The notes beneath the pieces are model-generated. The model was not told the origin of the DNA. It saw nothing but the letters and a program-made list of their open reading frames with translations, and ran no database searches. The translations under genes and the position numbers were made by a program. Source: an uncultured Lachnospiraceae bacterium (GTDB taxonomy: Bacteria > Bacillota > Clostridia > Lachnospirales > Lachnospiraceae). Taken from it: a DNA stretch of 5,345 nt. Position 1 is the first letter of the stretch. Every line of letters starts with the position of its first letter. Below are positions 1-5,345 of the stretch, piece by piece. The stretch is from NCBI GenBank assembly GCA_902797475.1, contig CADBTG010000162.1:1-5345 (forward strand), in the 5' to 3' direction.

Positions 1-444
1 ATGGTCGGTGAGGGAATGACCTGCATGTGCCTTTCCGGATGCAACGAAGACAGTGCTGAGGCAAAGTTCACGAAGACGCTTTGCAGCGCTTTCGGAAGAG
101 TCGTCGTTCTTCCCGAGAAGCTGATGAGCGCCGCTACATGCGCGAACGGAAGCTCGCCGGCTTATGTTTATATGTTCATCGAAGCGCTTGCCGACGGCGT
201 CGTGAAATACGGAATTCCGCGTGACACCGCTTACATTCTTGCGGCTCAGACCGTTCTCGGGTCCGCCAAGATGGTTCTCGAAAGCGGAGAGCATCCCGGT
301 AAGCTTAAGGACAATGTCTGCAGCCCCGGCGGCACGACAATTGCCGCAGTCGGAGCGCTTGAGGAGTACGGCTTCCGCAACGCAATCATGAAAGCAACCG
401 ACGCCTGCTACGATAAGAGCGTTGAGCTTTCCAAAAACAAATAG
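1..444 (+). CDS. proC: Pyrroline-5-carboxylate reductase, C-terminal part (5' end outside the window)
   Basis: This is the C-terminal 147 residues of ProC, which reduces 1-pyrroline-5-carboxylate to L-proline with NAD(P)H in the cytosol, the last step of proline synthesis. The fragment opens with MVGEGMT, which in the family is the internal stretch following 'PN(T)PA', so the ATG at base 1 is an internal Met and not the start; the Rossmann nucleotide-binding domain lies upstream. What remains is mostly the all-helical dimerisation domain. Visible family motifs are GSSPAYVYMFIEALADG (fragment residues 50-66), AAQTVLGSAKMVLESGEHPG (81-100) and the P5CR signature around LKDNVCSPGGTTIAAVGALE (102-121). 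The C-terminus (ELSKNK) ends where E. coli ProC ends, so the 3' end is complete. The stop is TAG, followed by a strong terminator. Seven cysteines in 147 residues, three clustered as C8, C10 and C14, is somewhat many. Identity is very secure. Confidence 0.96.
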   Translation: MVGEGMTCMCLSGCNEDSAEAKFTKTLCSAFGRVVVLPEKLMSAATCANGSSPAYVYMFIEALADGVVKYGIPRDTAYILAAQTVLGSAKMVLESGEHPGKLKDNVCSPGGTTIAAVGALEEYGFRNAIMKATDACYDKSVELSKNK

Positions 445-445
445 G

Positions 446-474
446 TTGCAAGTCCCGACCCGATTGTTTATACT
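446..474 (+). promoter_or_regulatory. Putative sigma-A promoter for the nucleoside phosphorylase gene
   Basis: A -35-like TTGCAA (446-451, 4 of 6 consensus bases) and a -10-like TATACT (469-474, 5 of 6) are separated by exactly 17 bases. Transcription would start near 481, the first base of the hairpin that ends proC. It is the only promoter-like pair seen between the proC stop and the start of the next gene: the terminator ends only three bases before the ribosome site, leaving no room further downstream. Prediction from matches alone. Confidence 0.5.
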
Positions 475-480
475 GAATAC

Positions 481-509
481 AGGCCTTCCCCTGAGGGAAG
501 GCCTTTTTT
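481..509 (+). terminator. Intrinsic terminator of proC
   Basis: A perfect 10-bp stem (AGGCCTTCCC at 481-490 with GGGAAGGCCT at 495-504) closes a CTGA tetraloop and is followed by a run of T (504-509). It lies 36 bases past the proC stop codon. It would stop proC transcription but, given the promoter at 446-474, would also form the extreme 5' end of the next gene's mRNA. Confidence 0.93.
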
Positions 510-527
510 AACAGGGAGGCCTGCCAT

Positions 528-1865
528 ATGAACATGTATGATATCATCACAAAGAAGAAGCACGGAGAGACACTGACGGAAGACGAAATCCGTTTTGCCG
601 TAAACGGTTTCACGGACGGATCGATTCCGGATTATCAGATGTCGGCACTTTTGATGGCAATCTGCCTGAAGGGGATGAACGATGCCGAAACGGCAGCCAT
701 GACATTTGCCATGAGAGACAGCGGAAGCATTGCTGATCTTTCCGGGATTCCGGGGCTTAAAGCTGATAAACACAGCACCGGTGGTGTCGGAGACAAGGTT
801 TCCCTGCTTGTCGGGCCGATGGTTGCGGCTCTCGGGGTGCCGGTCGCCAAAATGTCCGGCCGCGGCCTCGGACATACAGGCGGCACGATTGATAAGCTCG
901 AAAGTATTCCGGGCTTTTCCGTAACGCTTTCAAACGAACAGTTCATGGAAAATGTAAGGAATGTCGGCCTGGCAATCGTCGGACAGTCGGACGACCTGGC
1001 GCCTGCCGATAAGAAAATGTATGCGCTTCGGGACGTTACGGCAACCGTGGACAGCATTCCTTTGATTGCGGCGAGCATCATGAGTAAAAAACTGGCTTCC
1101 GGATCGGACGTGATTGTGCTTGATGTTACGATGGGAAGCGGCGCCTTCATGAAAACGCTTCCGGAGGCAATTAAGCTTGCGGAGACGATGGTTAAGATCG
1201 GCGAGGCGTCCGGGAAAAAGGTTTATGCCGTCATCACGGATATGAACCAGGTACTCGGAACTTATGTCGGAAATGCACTTGAAGTCAGAGAGGCTGTTTA
1301 TGCGCTTAGGGGCAATATTGCAGACGATTTAAAGCGTACATGCCTGACAATCGCCGGTTTGATGCTTCTCGGGTGTAAGAAGGCGAAGAGTCTTGAGGAA
1401 GCAATGGATGCGCTTGAGGAGGTTCTTAATGACGGCAGGGCATACCGCTCGTTTCTTGCATTTGTCGCGGCACAGGGCGGGGATGTCCGTTATATAGAGA
1501 ATCCCGAGCTTCTTCCGAAAGCTGCCTGTAAACGCGTTGTAAAAGCGGAAGAGGACGGCTATCTGTTGTCCGTCAATGCAGAGACGATCGGACGCAGTTC
1601 CGTAATCCTCGGCGCCGGACGTGAAAAGAAGGGCGACCCGATTGACATGGCTGCCGGAATTGAAAACTATGCTAAAGTGGGGCGTCGGTTTAATACCGGC
1701 GACGAACTGTGTGTCCTTTATACAGACCGTGAGGAATCCCTGGATGCCGCGGAGGCACTGTATCGAAGCGCTTTAAGCTTCGGAGCCCTTCCGGTATGTG
1801 AGCCGACCACAATATATGGGATTGTGGATGAAAACGGTTTTACCCCGTACAAATACAATAAGTAG
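528..1865 (+). CDS. pdp: Pyrimidine-nucleoside phosphorylase (thymidine phosphorylase family, Pdp/DeoA)
   Basis: A cytosolic salvage enzyme that splits thymidine, deoxyuridine and usually uridine with phosphate into the free base and (deoxy)ribose-1-phosphate. The 445 residues compare with about 433-440 for Geobacillus Pdp and E. coli DeoA, and family landmarks run throughout. These include K81-H82-S-T-G-G-V-G in the phosphate/K+ region, the family signature SGRGLGHTGGTIDKLE at 110-125, R168 in YALRDVTATV, and S183 and K187 in SIMSKK, which match the pyrimidine-binding residues of the family. GNALEVREA and a C-terminal PYNP_C-type domain (about 345-430, including the LGAGREKKGDPID stretch) follow. 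The ATG at 528 is supported by AGGGAGG at 513-519 with an 8-base gap. The close resemblance to Firmicute enzymes favours the broad-specificity Pdp (EC 2.4.2.2) over strict thymidine phosphorylase, but sequence alone does not settle uridine use. It has no deo partner genes beside it and no clear terminator after its TAG. Confidence 0.96.
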   Translation: MNMYDIITKKKHGETLTEDEIRFAVNGFTDGSIPDYQMSALLMAICLKGMNDAETAAMTFAMRDSGSIADLSGIPGLKADKHSTGGVGDKVSLLVGPMVAALGVPVAKMSGRGLGHTGGTIDKLESIPGFSVTLSNEQFMENVRNVGLAIVGQSDDLAPADKKMYALRDVTATVDSIPLIAASIMSKKLASGSDVIVLDVTMGSGAFMKTLPEAIKLAETMVKIGEASGKKVYAVITDMNQVLGTYVGNALEVREAVYALRGNIADDLKRTCLTIAGLMLLGCKKAKSLEEAMDALEEVLNDGRAYRSFLAFVAAQGGDVRYIENPELLPKAACKRVVKAEEDGYLLSVNAETIGRSSVILGAGREKKGDPIDMAAGIENYAKVGRRFNTGDELCVLYTDREESLDAAEALYRSALSFGALPVCEPTTIYGIVDENGFTPYKYNK

Positions 1866-1897
1866 TATGTGAAAGGTTTATAATTCCATAGATTTTG

Positions 1898-1926
1898 TTG
1901 ACAACCGCTGTCCTTTCGGCTATAAT
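1898..1926 (+). promoter_or_regulatory. Perfect consensus sigma-A promoter of the phosphoesterase-scpA-scpB operon
   Basis: TTGACA (1898-1903) and TATAAT (1921-1926) both match consensus at all six positions and are exactly 17 bases apart. Transcription would begin near 1933, giving a leader of about 20 bases before the TTG start at 1953. No operator-like inverted repeat is obvious around it, which suggests strong, constitutive expression. Confidence 0.9.
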
Positions 1927-1936
1927 GTATCTGATT

Positions 1937-1944
1937 GAGGAGGT
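1937..1944 (+). promoter_or_regulatory. Ribosome binding site that sets the TTG start of the phosphoesterase
   Basis: GAGGAGGT is a near-perfect anti-16S match. The core GGAGG (1939-1943) ends 9 bases before TTG 1953. An in-frame TTG at 1935 overlaps the site itself and so cannot be the start it serves; no ATG or GTG is available in this frame nearby. Confidence 0.85.
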
Positions 1945-1952
1945 ACTATACC

Positions 1953-2735
1953 TTGAGTTCTTTTCAGACAGAACATTATACGGTCCGTCTCCCGCATTCG
2001 GGATATGAGACGGAACTGCCGAAAAGAACAGCGGTTGTTTCGGATTTGCACAGCAATCGGTTCGGCCCGGACAACCGTCAGCTCATGCACGCCATTTTGA
2101 AAGAAAAGCCCGACCTGGTCCTGATTCCCGGAGATTTGATCACGGCGAAAGGAAAGGACAACCGCGTTGCATTTTCCTTCATAAAGGAATTGGCTGCGAA
2201 TCACCTGAAGACATGCATTTCCTTAGGAAATCATGAGGAGAGGCTCCGCCGCGAGCATCCGGATGCTTTTGAGGCTTTCCGGAATTCCGTAAAGCGGGAA
2301 GGGCTGATCCTTCTTGATAACGAATGGTTTTCGTATTCCGAGCATGTCAGAATCGGCGGCCTGACAATTCCGTTTGAATGCTATAACAGGGGAACGAATC
2401 AGAGAAAGCTTTCCGAAGAGGAAGTAAAGAAGCTGCTCCCTGCCGAGGAAGGAACCGTCTCAATCGTGATGGCGCACAATCCGGAATTCTTTGATACGTA
2501 TTGCGGCTGCAATTTGGATTTGATTGTTTCCGGTCATTTGCACGGAGGATTCATCAGACTTCCGTTCGTCGGCGGCCTGATTTCGCCGAGCGGAAGGTTC
2601 TTCCCGAAATATGACAACGGAATATACGAAAAGAATGACAGTGTCATGGCGGTATCCAGGGGACTCGGCGACCACGTACCGTTACTGAGAGTTTTGAATA
2701 GGCCGGAATTGATGATTCTGCATTTGCAGGGATAG
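1953..2735 (+). CDS. Calcineurin-like metallophosphoesterase, YkuE/YaeI type
   Basis: A predicted two-metal phosphoesterase of 260 residues. All family metal and catalytic motifs are present in order: D31-L-H33 in VVSDLHSN, G59-D60 in IPGDLI, G91-N92-H93-E94, H174 in MAHNPE, and G193-H194-L-H196-G-G. The fold therefore looks intact and active. Neither a signal peptide nor a membrane segment is seen, unlike some YkuE relatives that carry an N-terminal anchor, so it is probably cytosolic. The natural substrate cannot be read from the sequence; relatives include enzymes acting on phosphodiesters and UDP-sugar lipids, but none of that can be assigned here. The TTG start is chosen because GAGGAGGT lies just upstream (see 1937-1944). 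It is first in an operon: its TAG stop lies inside the ribosome site of scpA, so the two are probably translationally coupled. The in-family position is sure, the biological role is not. Confidence 0.9.
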   Translation: MSSFQTEHYTVRLPHSGYETELPKRTAVVSDLHSNRFGPDNRQLMHAILKEKPDLVLIPGDLITAKGKDNRVAFSFIKELAANHLKTCISLGNHEERLRREHPDAFEAFRNSVKREGLILLDNEWFSYSEHVRIGGLTIPFECYNRGTNQRKLSEEEVKKLLPAEEGTVSIVMAHNPEFFDTYCGCNLDLIVSGHLHGGFIRLPFVGGLISPSGRFFPKYDNGIYEKNDSVMAVSRGLGDHVPLLRVLNRPELMILHLQG

Positions 2736-2740
2736 GAGGT
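2734..2740 (+). promoter_or_regulatory. Ribosome binding site for scpA, overlapping the upstream stop codon
   Basis: AGGAGGT shares its first two bases with the TAG stop of the phosphoesterase (2733-2735). Tandem ATG codons follow at 2742 and 2745. The second has the better spacing, 5 bases after GGAGG. Both ATGs are in frame with scpA but are followed by TGA at 2754-2756. This strong site argues that ATG 2745 is the ancestral scpA start. Confidence 0.8.
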
Positions 2741-2744
2741 AATG

Positions 2745-3518
2745 ATGGATCTTTGATTCAAGCTGGAAGCATTTGAAGGCCCGTTGGATCTGCTTTTACA
2801 ATTGATTGAGAAGAACAAGGTGAATATCTATGATATTCCGATTGCCATGATTACCGATCAGTACATGGAGGTGCTCAATGAATTAAAGCAGTATCCCATG
2901 GACAATATTTCCGAATTTCTTGTTATGGCGGCAACGCTTCTTCGAATCAAATCGCAGATGCTTCTGCCCGTTGAGGTTACCGAAGAGGAAGAAGCCGTCG
3001 ATCCCCGTACGGAGCTCGTCGAGAGGCTTCTTGAATATAAGATGTACAAATATGCTTCGCTGGAGCTTAAGGACCGTCAGATTGATGCCGCAAGACATCT
3101 GTACCGTGCGGAGAAGCTTCCGAAGGAAGTGGCCGGCTATAAGGAAGAAATCGCGGCAGAGGATGTTGTCGGGGATGTTACGCTTAACAGGCTCAATGAG
3201 ATTTTCCGCGATATCATGAAACGTCAGGACGACCGCGTCGATCCGATCAGAAGCCGTTTCGGCAGAATCGAAAAGGAAGAGGTCAACTTCAAGGAGAAGA
3301 TTCTCGCGATTCAGCAGTTCGGCCTGAGCCATAAGCGTTTCAGCTTCCGAAGACTCCTTGAGAAGGCCTGCGATAAGATTGAGCTGATTGTAACGTTTCT
3401 CGGCATTCTCGAGCTGATTCACATGGGCCGTGTCAGCATCAGGCAGAACCGGCCGTTTGACGATTTTGAAGTGGAATACCTGGCTTCCGATGTCGTTCCC
3501 GTGGAAGCTTTCGTATAG
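2745..3518 (+). CDS. scpA: Segregation and condensation protein A (kleisin subunit), with an in-frame TGA at codon 4
   Basis: ScpA is the kleisin of the bacterial condensin: its ends bridge the head and neck of an Smc dimer, and its middle binds a ScpB dimer, allowing chromosome compaction and separation. From ATG 2745 the frame has 257 codons, a normal family length. Family blocks are FKLEAFEGPLDLLL (codons 5-18, Smc-neck binding region), EKNKVNIYDIPI (22-33), LLRIKSQMLLP (65-75), DPRTELVERLLEYKMYK (86 onward), and a C-terminal winged helix from about 185 with VTFLGILELIHMGRVSIRQ. Codon 4 is TGA. If it is obeyed, the only in-frame standard start nearby is TTG 2784 (the Leu of GPLD), preceded by a weak GAAGG four bases away, giving 244 residues without FKLEAFEGP. 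The rest is undamaged, so the choice lies between base error, fresh nonsense mutation and real reinitiation. Coordinates give the homologous extent. Identity is certain; the start is not. Confidence 0.88.
2754..2756 (+). other. In-frame TGA within the conserved start of scpA
   Basis: Reading from ATG 2745 gives M-D-L-stop-F-K-L-E-A-F-E-G-P. The residues after the TGA are the hallmark ScpA N-terminus and stay in the same frame as the rest of the gene, so this is a single-codon interruption and not a frameshift. One base change (for example to TCA, CGA or TGG) would restore an open frame. Confidence 0.9.
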
Positions 3519-3527
3519 GAGTTTATT

Positions 3528-4091
3528 GTGGACAGAACCGAAATGAAAGCGGCGCTCGAGGCCGTTTTGTTTACGATGGGCGATGCCGTTGAGGAAGAAC
3601 GGCTGGCTGCCGCCCTTGAGATTTCCGTTCCCGAGCTGACGGAGCTGATGAAGGAACTGACCGAGGATTTTCAGAATTCCGCTCACGGCATCATGATTTC
3701 CCGACTCGGAACGAAATACCAGATGTGCACGAAGGCAGAGCATTATCCGACTTTGATTAAGCTTTGCCACATCCCGCAAAAGCATGTATTGACCGATACG
3801 CTTCTCGAAACGCTTTCGATCATTGCTTATAAACAGCCCGTTACGAGAATGGAAGTCGAAAACATCCGCGGTGTCCGCTGCGATTACGCGATTAACACGC
3901 TGATTGATTACCATTTGATTTGCGAGCTCGGAAGACTGGATGCCCCGGGACGGCCGATTCTGTTCGGCACGACCGATGACTTCTTAAGAAGCTTCGGCGT
4001 TTCTTCCCTTGAGGAGCTTCCGATCATCAGTACCGACAAGATGGAGCAATTCCGCGAGGAAGCGGAAGAGGAAGCCGTCATCGGCGTCTGA
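3528..4091 (+). CDS. scpB: Segregation and condensation protein B
   Basis: ScpB dimerises, wraps the central part of ScpA and works with Smc in chromosome condensation. The 187 residues match the usual length. It has two winged-helix domains, about residues 5-80 and 88-165. The second carries the family hallmark: LLETLSIIAYKQPVTR (92-107), EVENIRGV (109-116), then GRLDAPGRPILFGTT (135-149) and FLRSFGVSSLEELP. The tail is acidic (EEAEEEAVIGV), as is common for ScpB. The GTG start at 3528 has AGGAG (3517-3521) six bases upstream, again overlapping the TAG stop of the preceding gene, so translation is probably coupled to scpA. This is the only gene fully inside the window that ends with TGA; an intrinsic terminator follows directly. 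Confidence 0.96.
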   Translation: MDRTEMKAALEAVLFTMGDAVEEERLAAALEISVPELTELMKELTEDFQNSAHGIMISRLGTKYQMCTKAEHYPTLIKLCHIPQKHVLTDTLLETLSIIAYKQPVTRMEVENIRGVRCDYAINTLIDYHLICELGRLDAPGRPILFGTTDDFLRSFGVSSLEELPIISTDKMEQFREEAEEEAVIGV

Positions 4092-4106
4092 TATGGCATT
4101 TTCCAC

Positions 4107-4135
4107 AAGCCGTCACAACCGTGACGGCTTTTTTT
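4107..4135 (+). terminator. Intrinsic terminator of the phosphoesterase-scpA-scpB operon
   Basis: A perfect 10-bp stem (AAGCCGTCAC at 4107-4116 with GTGACGGCTT at 4121-4130) closes an AACC loop and runs into seven T residues (4129-4135). It begins 16 bases after the scpB stop codon and separates the operon from the next gene. Confidence 0.94.
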
Positions 4136-4150
4136 CTACCCATGAAGCGG

Positions 4151-4179
4151 TTGCACTTTCCTTTTCGGTATGATAAAAT
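4151..4179 (+). promoter_or_regulatory. Putative promoter of the SWIM-domain gene, extended -10 type
   Basis: The -10 TAAAAT (4174-4179, 5 of 6) is preceded by TGA at 4171-4173, giving the TGn extended -10 element. A weak -35 TTGCAC (4151-4156, 3 of 6) sits 17 bases upstream; the extended -10 would compensate for it. Transcription would start near 4186, shortly after the scpB terminator and 27 bases ahead of the ATG at 4213. Confidence 0.65.
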
Positions 4180-4212
4180 ATAGGATACGGTAAATGTGAA
4201 AGGAGCGGCAAA

Positions 4213-5345
4213 ATGAATCTTTCAAAACGCTTTATCCGGGACCTTTCTTTAGACGAAACTTCGTACACGGACGGCTTTTTGTATTACAAAAACGGCCGTG
4301 TCATCAGCGCGGAATCCAATAAGGACAAGACGGTCTACCGGTTTGCGGTAAAGGGTAACTATACCTATACCGTTTCGGTGTCTCTTACGGATTCCGACTG
4401 CTCCTATACATGCAACTGTTCCGCGGGCATCGGGCATAACGGCGCCTGCAAGCACATCATCGCTTCTTTGCTGTTTCTGTACCATCTGCAGCACACGCCT
4501 GCCGCCGGAAGCGAGCAGGATTCCCGTGATATGCGCTCCTCGCAGATTTTGAACTATTATACGGAACTGGACGATTCGTATGTCCGAAACGAAATCTGCC
4601 GCATGGTGCCGTATTTTTACTATAACGGCATGTTCCGCACCGACAAGGATTACATCACGATGCGCATTTCGCTTGGTTCGGACCGTCCTTATAAGGTTCA
4701 GGCCGTTAAGAAGATGCTCGAAAGCATGCGGGATAACCAGACCTTCATTCTCGGTAAGGATTTTAAATACCGCGGCACGCTGACCGAAATGGACGGCACG
4801 TCCGCAAGGCTTACCGCCTATCTGACCGACATTCTGGCTCTTGAGGAGCAGTACGGAATCACGGGCTCGCTGTCGGTGTTCCAAAAGAACGACATCCGCC
4901 TTACAAAGCGCATGTTCATGAACGTGCTGCATATTCTTAAGAACCAGCCGTTCACGATTGCCTTAAGCAATAACCGTGTTTTGGAAAATGTGAGGTATAA
5001 GGAAGAGAATCCCGTTATATCCTTTGACATCGACGCGCAGGACGACTGTGTTGTCGTTGCCTACGGCGAGAACGGAAGAGTTTACCCGCTTTCGGCTGAC
5101 GGCGATCTTTTATACTATAACAATAACATTTACCGGCCTGATAAGACGTTTACGAGAAACTATCTGCCGATTTACAACTCCCTTTCGAAGGAGTGCCCGG
5201 AGCTCGTATTCCGGGATGATTACGCAAAGAGCTTCTTAAATGATGTTCTTCCGAAGTTAAATGACACGATGAATGTCGAGATTCCGGAGAATCTGAAGGA
5301 ATACTATCTGACATTCCCGCTTTCCGCGCGGCTGAAGCTTGATTA
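4213..5345 (+). CDS. SWIM zinc-finger protein, probable N-terminal part of an SNF2-family helicase-like ATPase (3' end outside the window)
   Basis: An open frame of 377 codons runs off the right edge. ATG 4213 follows AGGAG (4201-4205) by 7 bases. Residues 67-81 form a SWIM zinc finger of pattern C-x-C-x9-C-x-H (C67, C69, C79, H81), with the typical continuation KHIIASLLFL. SWIM domains bind DNA or protein partners. In Firmicutes an N-terminal SWIM finger followed by several hundred residues of poorly conserved alpha/beta sequence is the usual front of a protein of about 1,000 residues with a C-terminal SNF2/DEAD-like ATPase, and the length and texture of residues 100-377 (SNF2-helicase-associated-like) fit this. 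No Walker motif lies within the window, so the ATPase part is inferred. It has its own promoter, separate from scpAB. Alternatives are a stand-alone SWIM protein or another SWIM fusion. Codon choice looks like that of its neighbours. Confidence 0.82.
   Translation, partial: MNLSKRFIRDLSLDETSYTDGFLYYKNGRVISAESNKDKTVYRFAVKGNYTYTVSVSLTDSDCSYTCNCSAGIGHNGACKHIIASLLFLYHLQHTPAAGSEQDSRDMRSSQILNYYTELDDSYVRNEICRMVPYFYYNGMFRTDKDYITMRISLGSDRPYKVQAVKKMLESMRDNQTFILGKDFKYRGTLTEMDGTSARLTAYLTDILALEEQYGITGSLSVFQKNDIRLTKRMFMNVLHILKNQPFTIALSNNRVLENVRYKEENPVISFDIDAQDDCVVVAYGENGRVYPLSADGDLLYYNNNIYRPDKTFTRNYLPIYNSLSKECPELVFRDDYAKSFLNDVLPKLNDTMNVEIPENLKEYYLTFPLSARLKLD

Noticed and set aside
1..3. ATG at base 1 as the true start of a 147-residue protein
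   Set aside because: MVGEGMT is an internal ProC sequence; a 147-residue product would lack the NAD(P)H-binding domain. The gene is simply cut by the window edge.
1935..1937. TTG at 1935 as the phosphoesterase start
   Set aside because: It would place the ribosome site (1937-1944) inside the coding region and leave almost no leader after the predicted transcription start near 1933. TTG 1953 has ideal spacing.
2754..2756. Genome-wide reassignment of UGA to Trp or Gly
   Set aside because: scpB ends with TGA sixteen bases ahead of its terminator and would otherwise read through it to a TAA near 4191. The 445-codon phosphorylase contains no in-frame TGA, and the one Trp in the phosphoesterase is TGG.
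2754..2800. Selenocysteine insertion at the scpA TGA
   Set aside because: The only downstream stem is AAGCA (2767-2771) with TGCTT (2791-2795), a 5-bp AU-rich helix with a 19-base loop, too weak for a bacterial SECIS. ScpA is not a known selenoprotein and the position is not catalytic.
2883..3914. A 343-codon open frame on the minus strand opposite scpA and scpB
   Set aside because: It lies wholly over two well-recognised genes, has no ribosome site before its ATG (the upstream bases read GCAAATCAA), and its protein has no recognisable motif. It is a by-product of the codon use of the real genes.
4143..4155. A catabolite-repression (cre-like) operator overlapping the -35 of the SWIM gene
   Set aside because: TGAAGCGGTTGCA resembles the cre pattern only loosely, is one base short and is not a proper inverted repeat.
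4249..4932. A 227-codon open frame on the minus strand opposite the SWIM gene
   Set aside because: The + strand frame has a promoter, ribosome site and a clear zinc finger. The minus frame is a His/Arg/Val-rich shadow without motifs.

Overview
The window reads as ordinary chromosomal DNA of a Clostridia-type Firmicute, most likely Lachnospiraceae-like. Reasons: strong AGGAGG-type ribosome sites, TTG and GTG starts, sigma-A type promoters, a pyrimidine-nucleoside phosphorylase close to the Bacillus/Geobacillus enzyme, and an scpA-scpB pair of Firmicute type. Base composition looks near 50% GC by eye (not computed). All genes lie on the + strand. I see no mobile element, CRISPR array, tRNA or rRNA.

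Layout: (1) 1-444 is the 3' half of proC, the last enzyme of proline synthesis, closed by a strong intrinsic terminator (481-509). (2) 528-1865 is a complete pyrimidine-nucleoside phosphorylase gene; its only visible promoter lies between the proC stop codon and the proC terminator, so its mRNA would begin at the hairpin. (3) A perfect consensus promoter (TTGACA-17-TATAAT, 1898-1926) drives a tight three-gene operon: a YkuE-like metallophosphoesterase (TTG start at 1953), scpA and scpB, the two non-SMC subunits of the Smc-ScpAB condensin. Another strong terminator (4107-4135) closes it. (4) A new promoter with an extended -10 element (4151-4179) precedes a gene that runs off the right edge. 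Its N-terminus carries a SWIM zinc finger, as in the large bacterial SWIM/SNF2 helicase-like ATPases.

How the genes work together: the only clear functional unit is scpAB, which loads with Smc to organise and separate newly replicated chromosomes. The phosphoesterase is co-transcribed with it but its substrate is unknown. proC, the nucleoside phosphorylase and the SWIM protein look like independent transcription units.

The most notable observation is in scpA. The conserved N-terminus (FKLEAFEGPLDLLL) is encoded right behind a good ribosome site and tandem ATG codons, but an in-frame TGA sits at codon 4 (2754-2756). Everything downstream is intact. This may be a base error, a recent nonsense mutation, or a real start by reinitiation at TTG 2784. 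The sequence alone cannot decide. I found no convincing undescribed biological system in the window.
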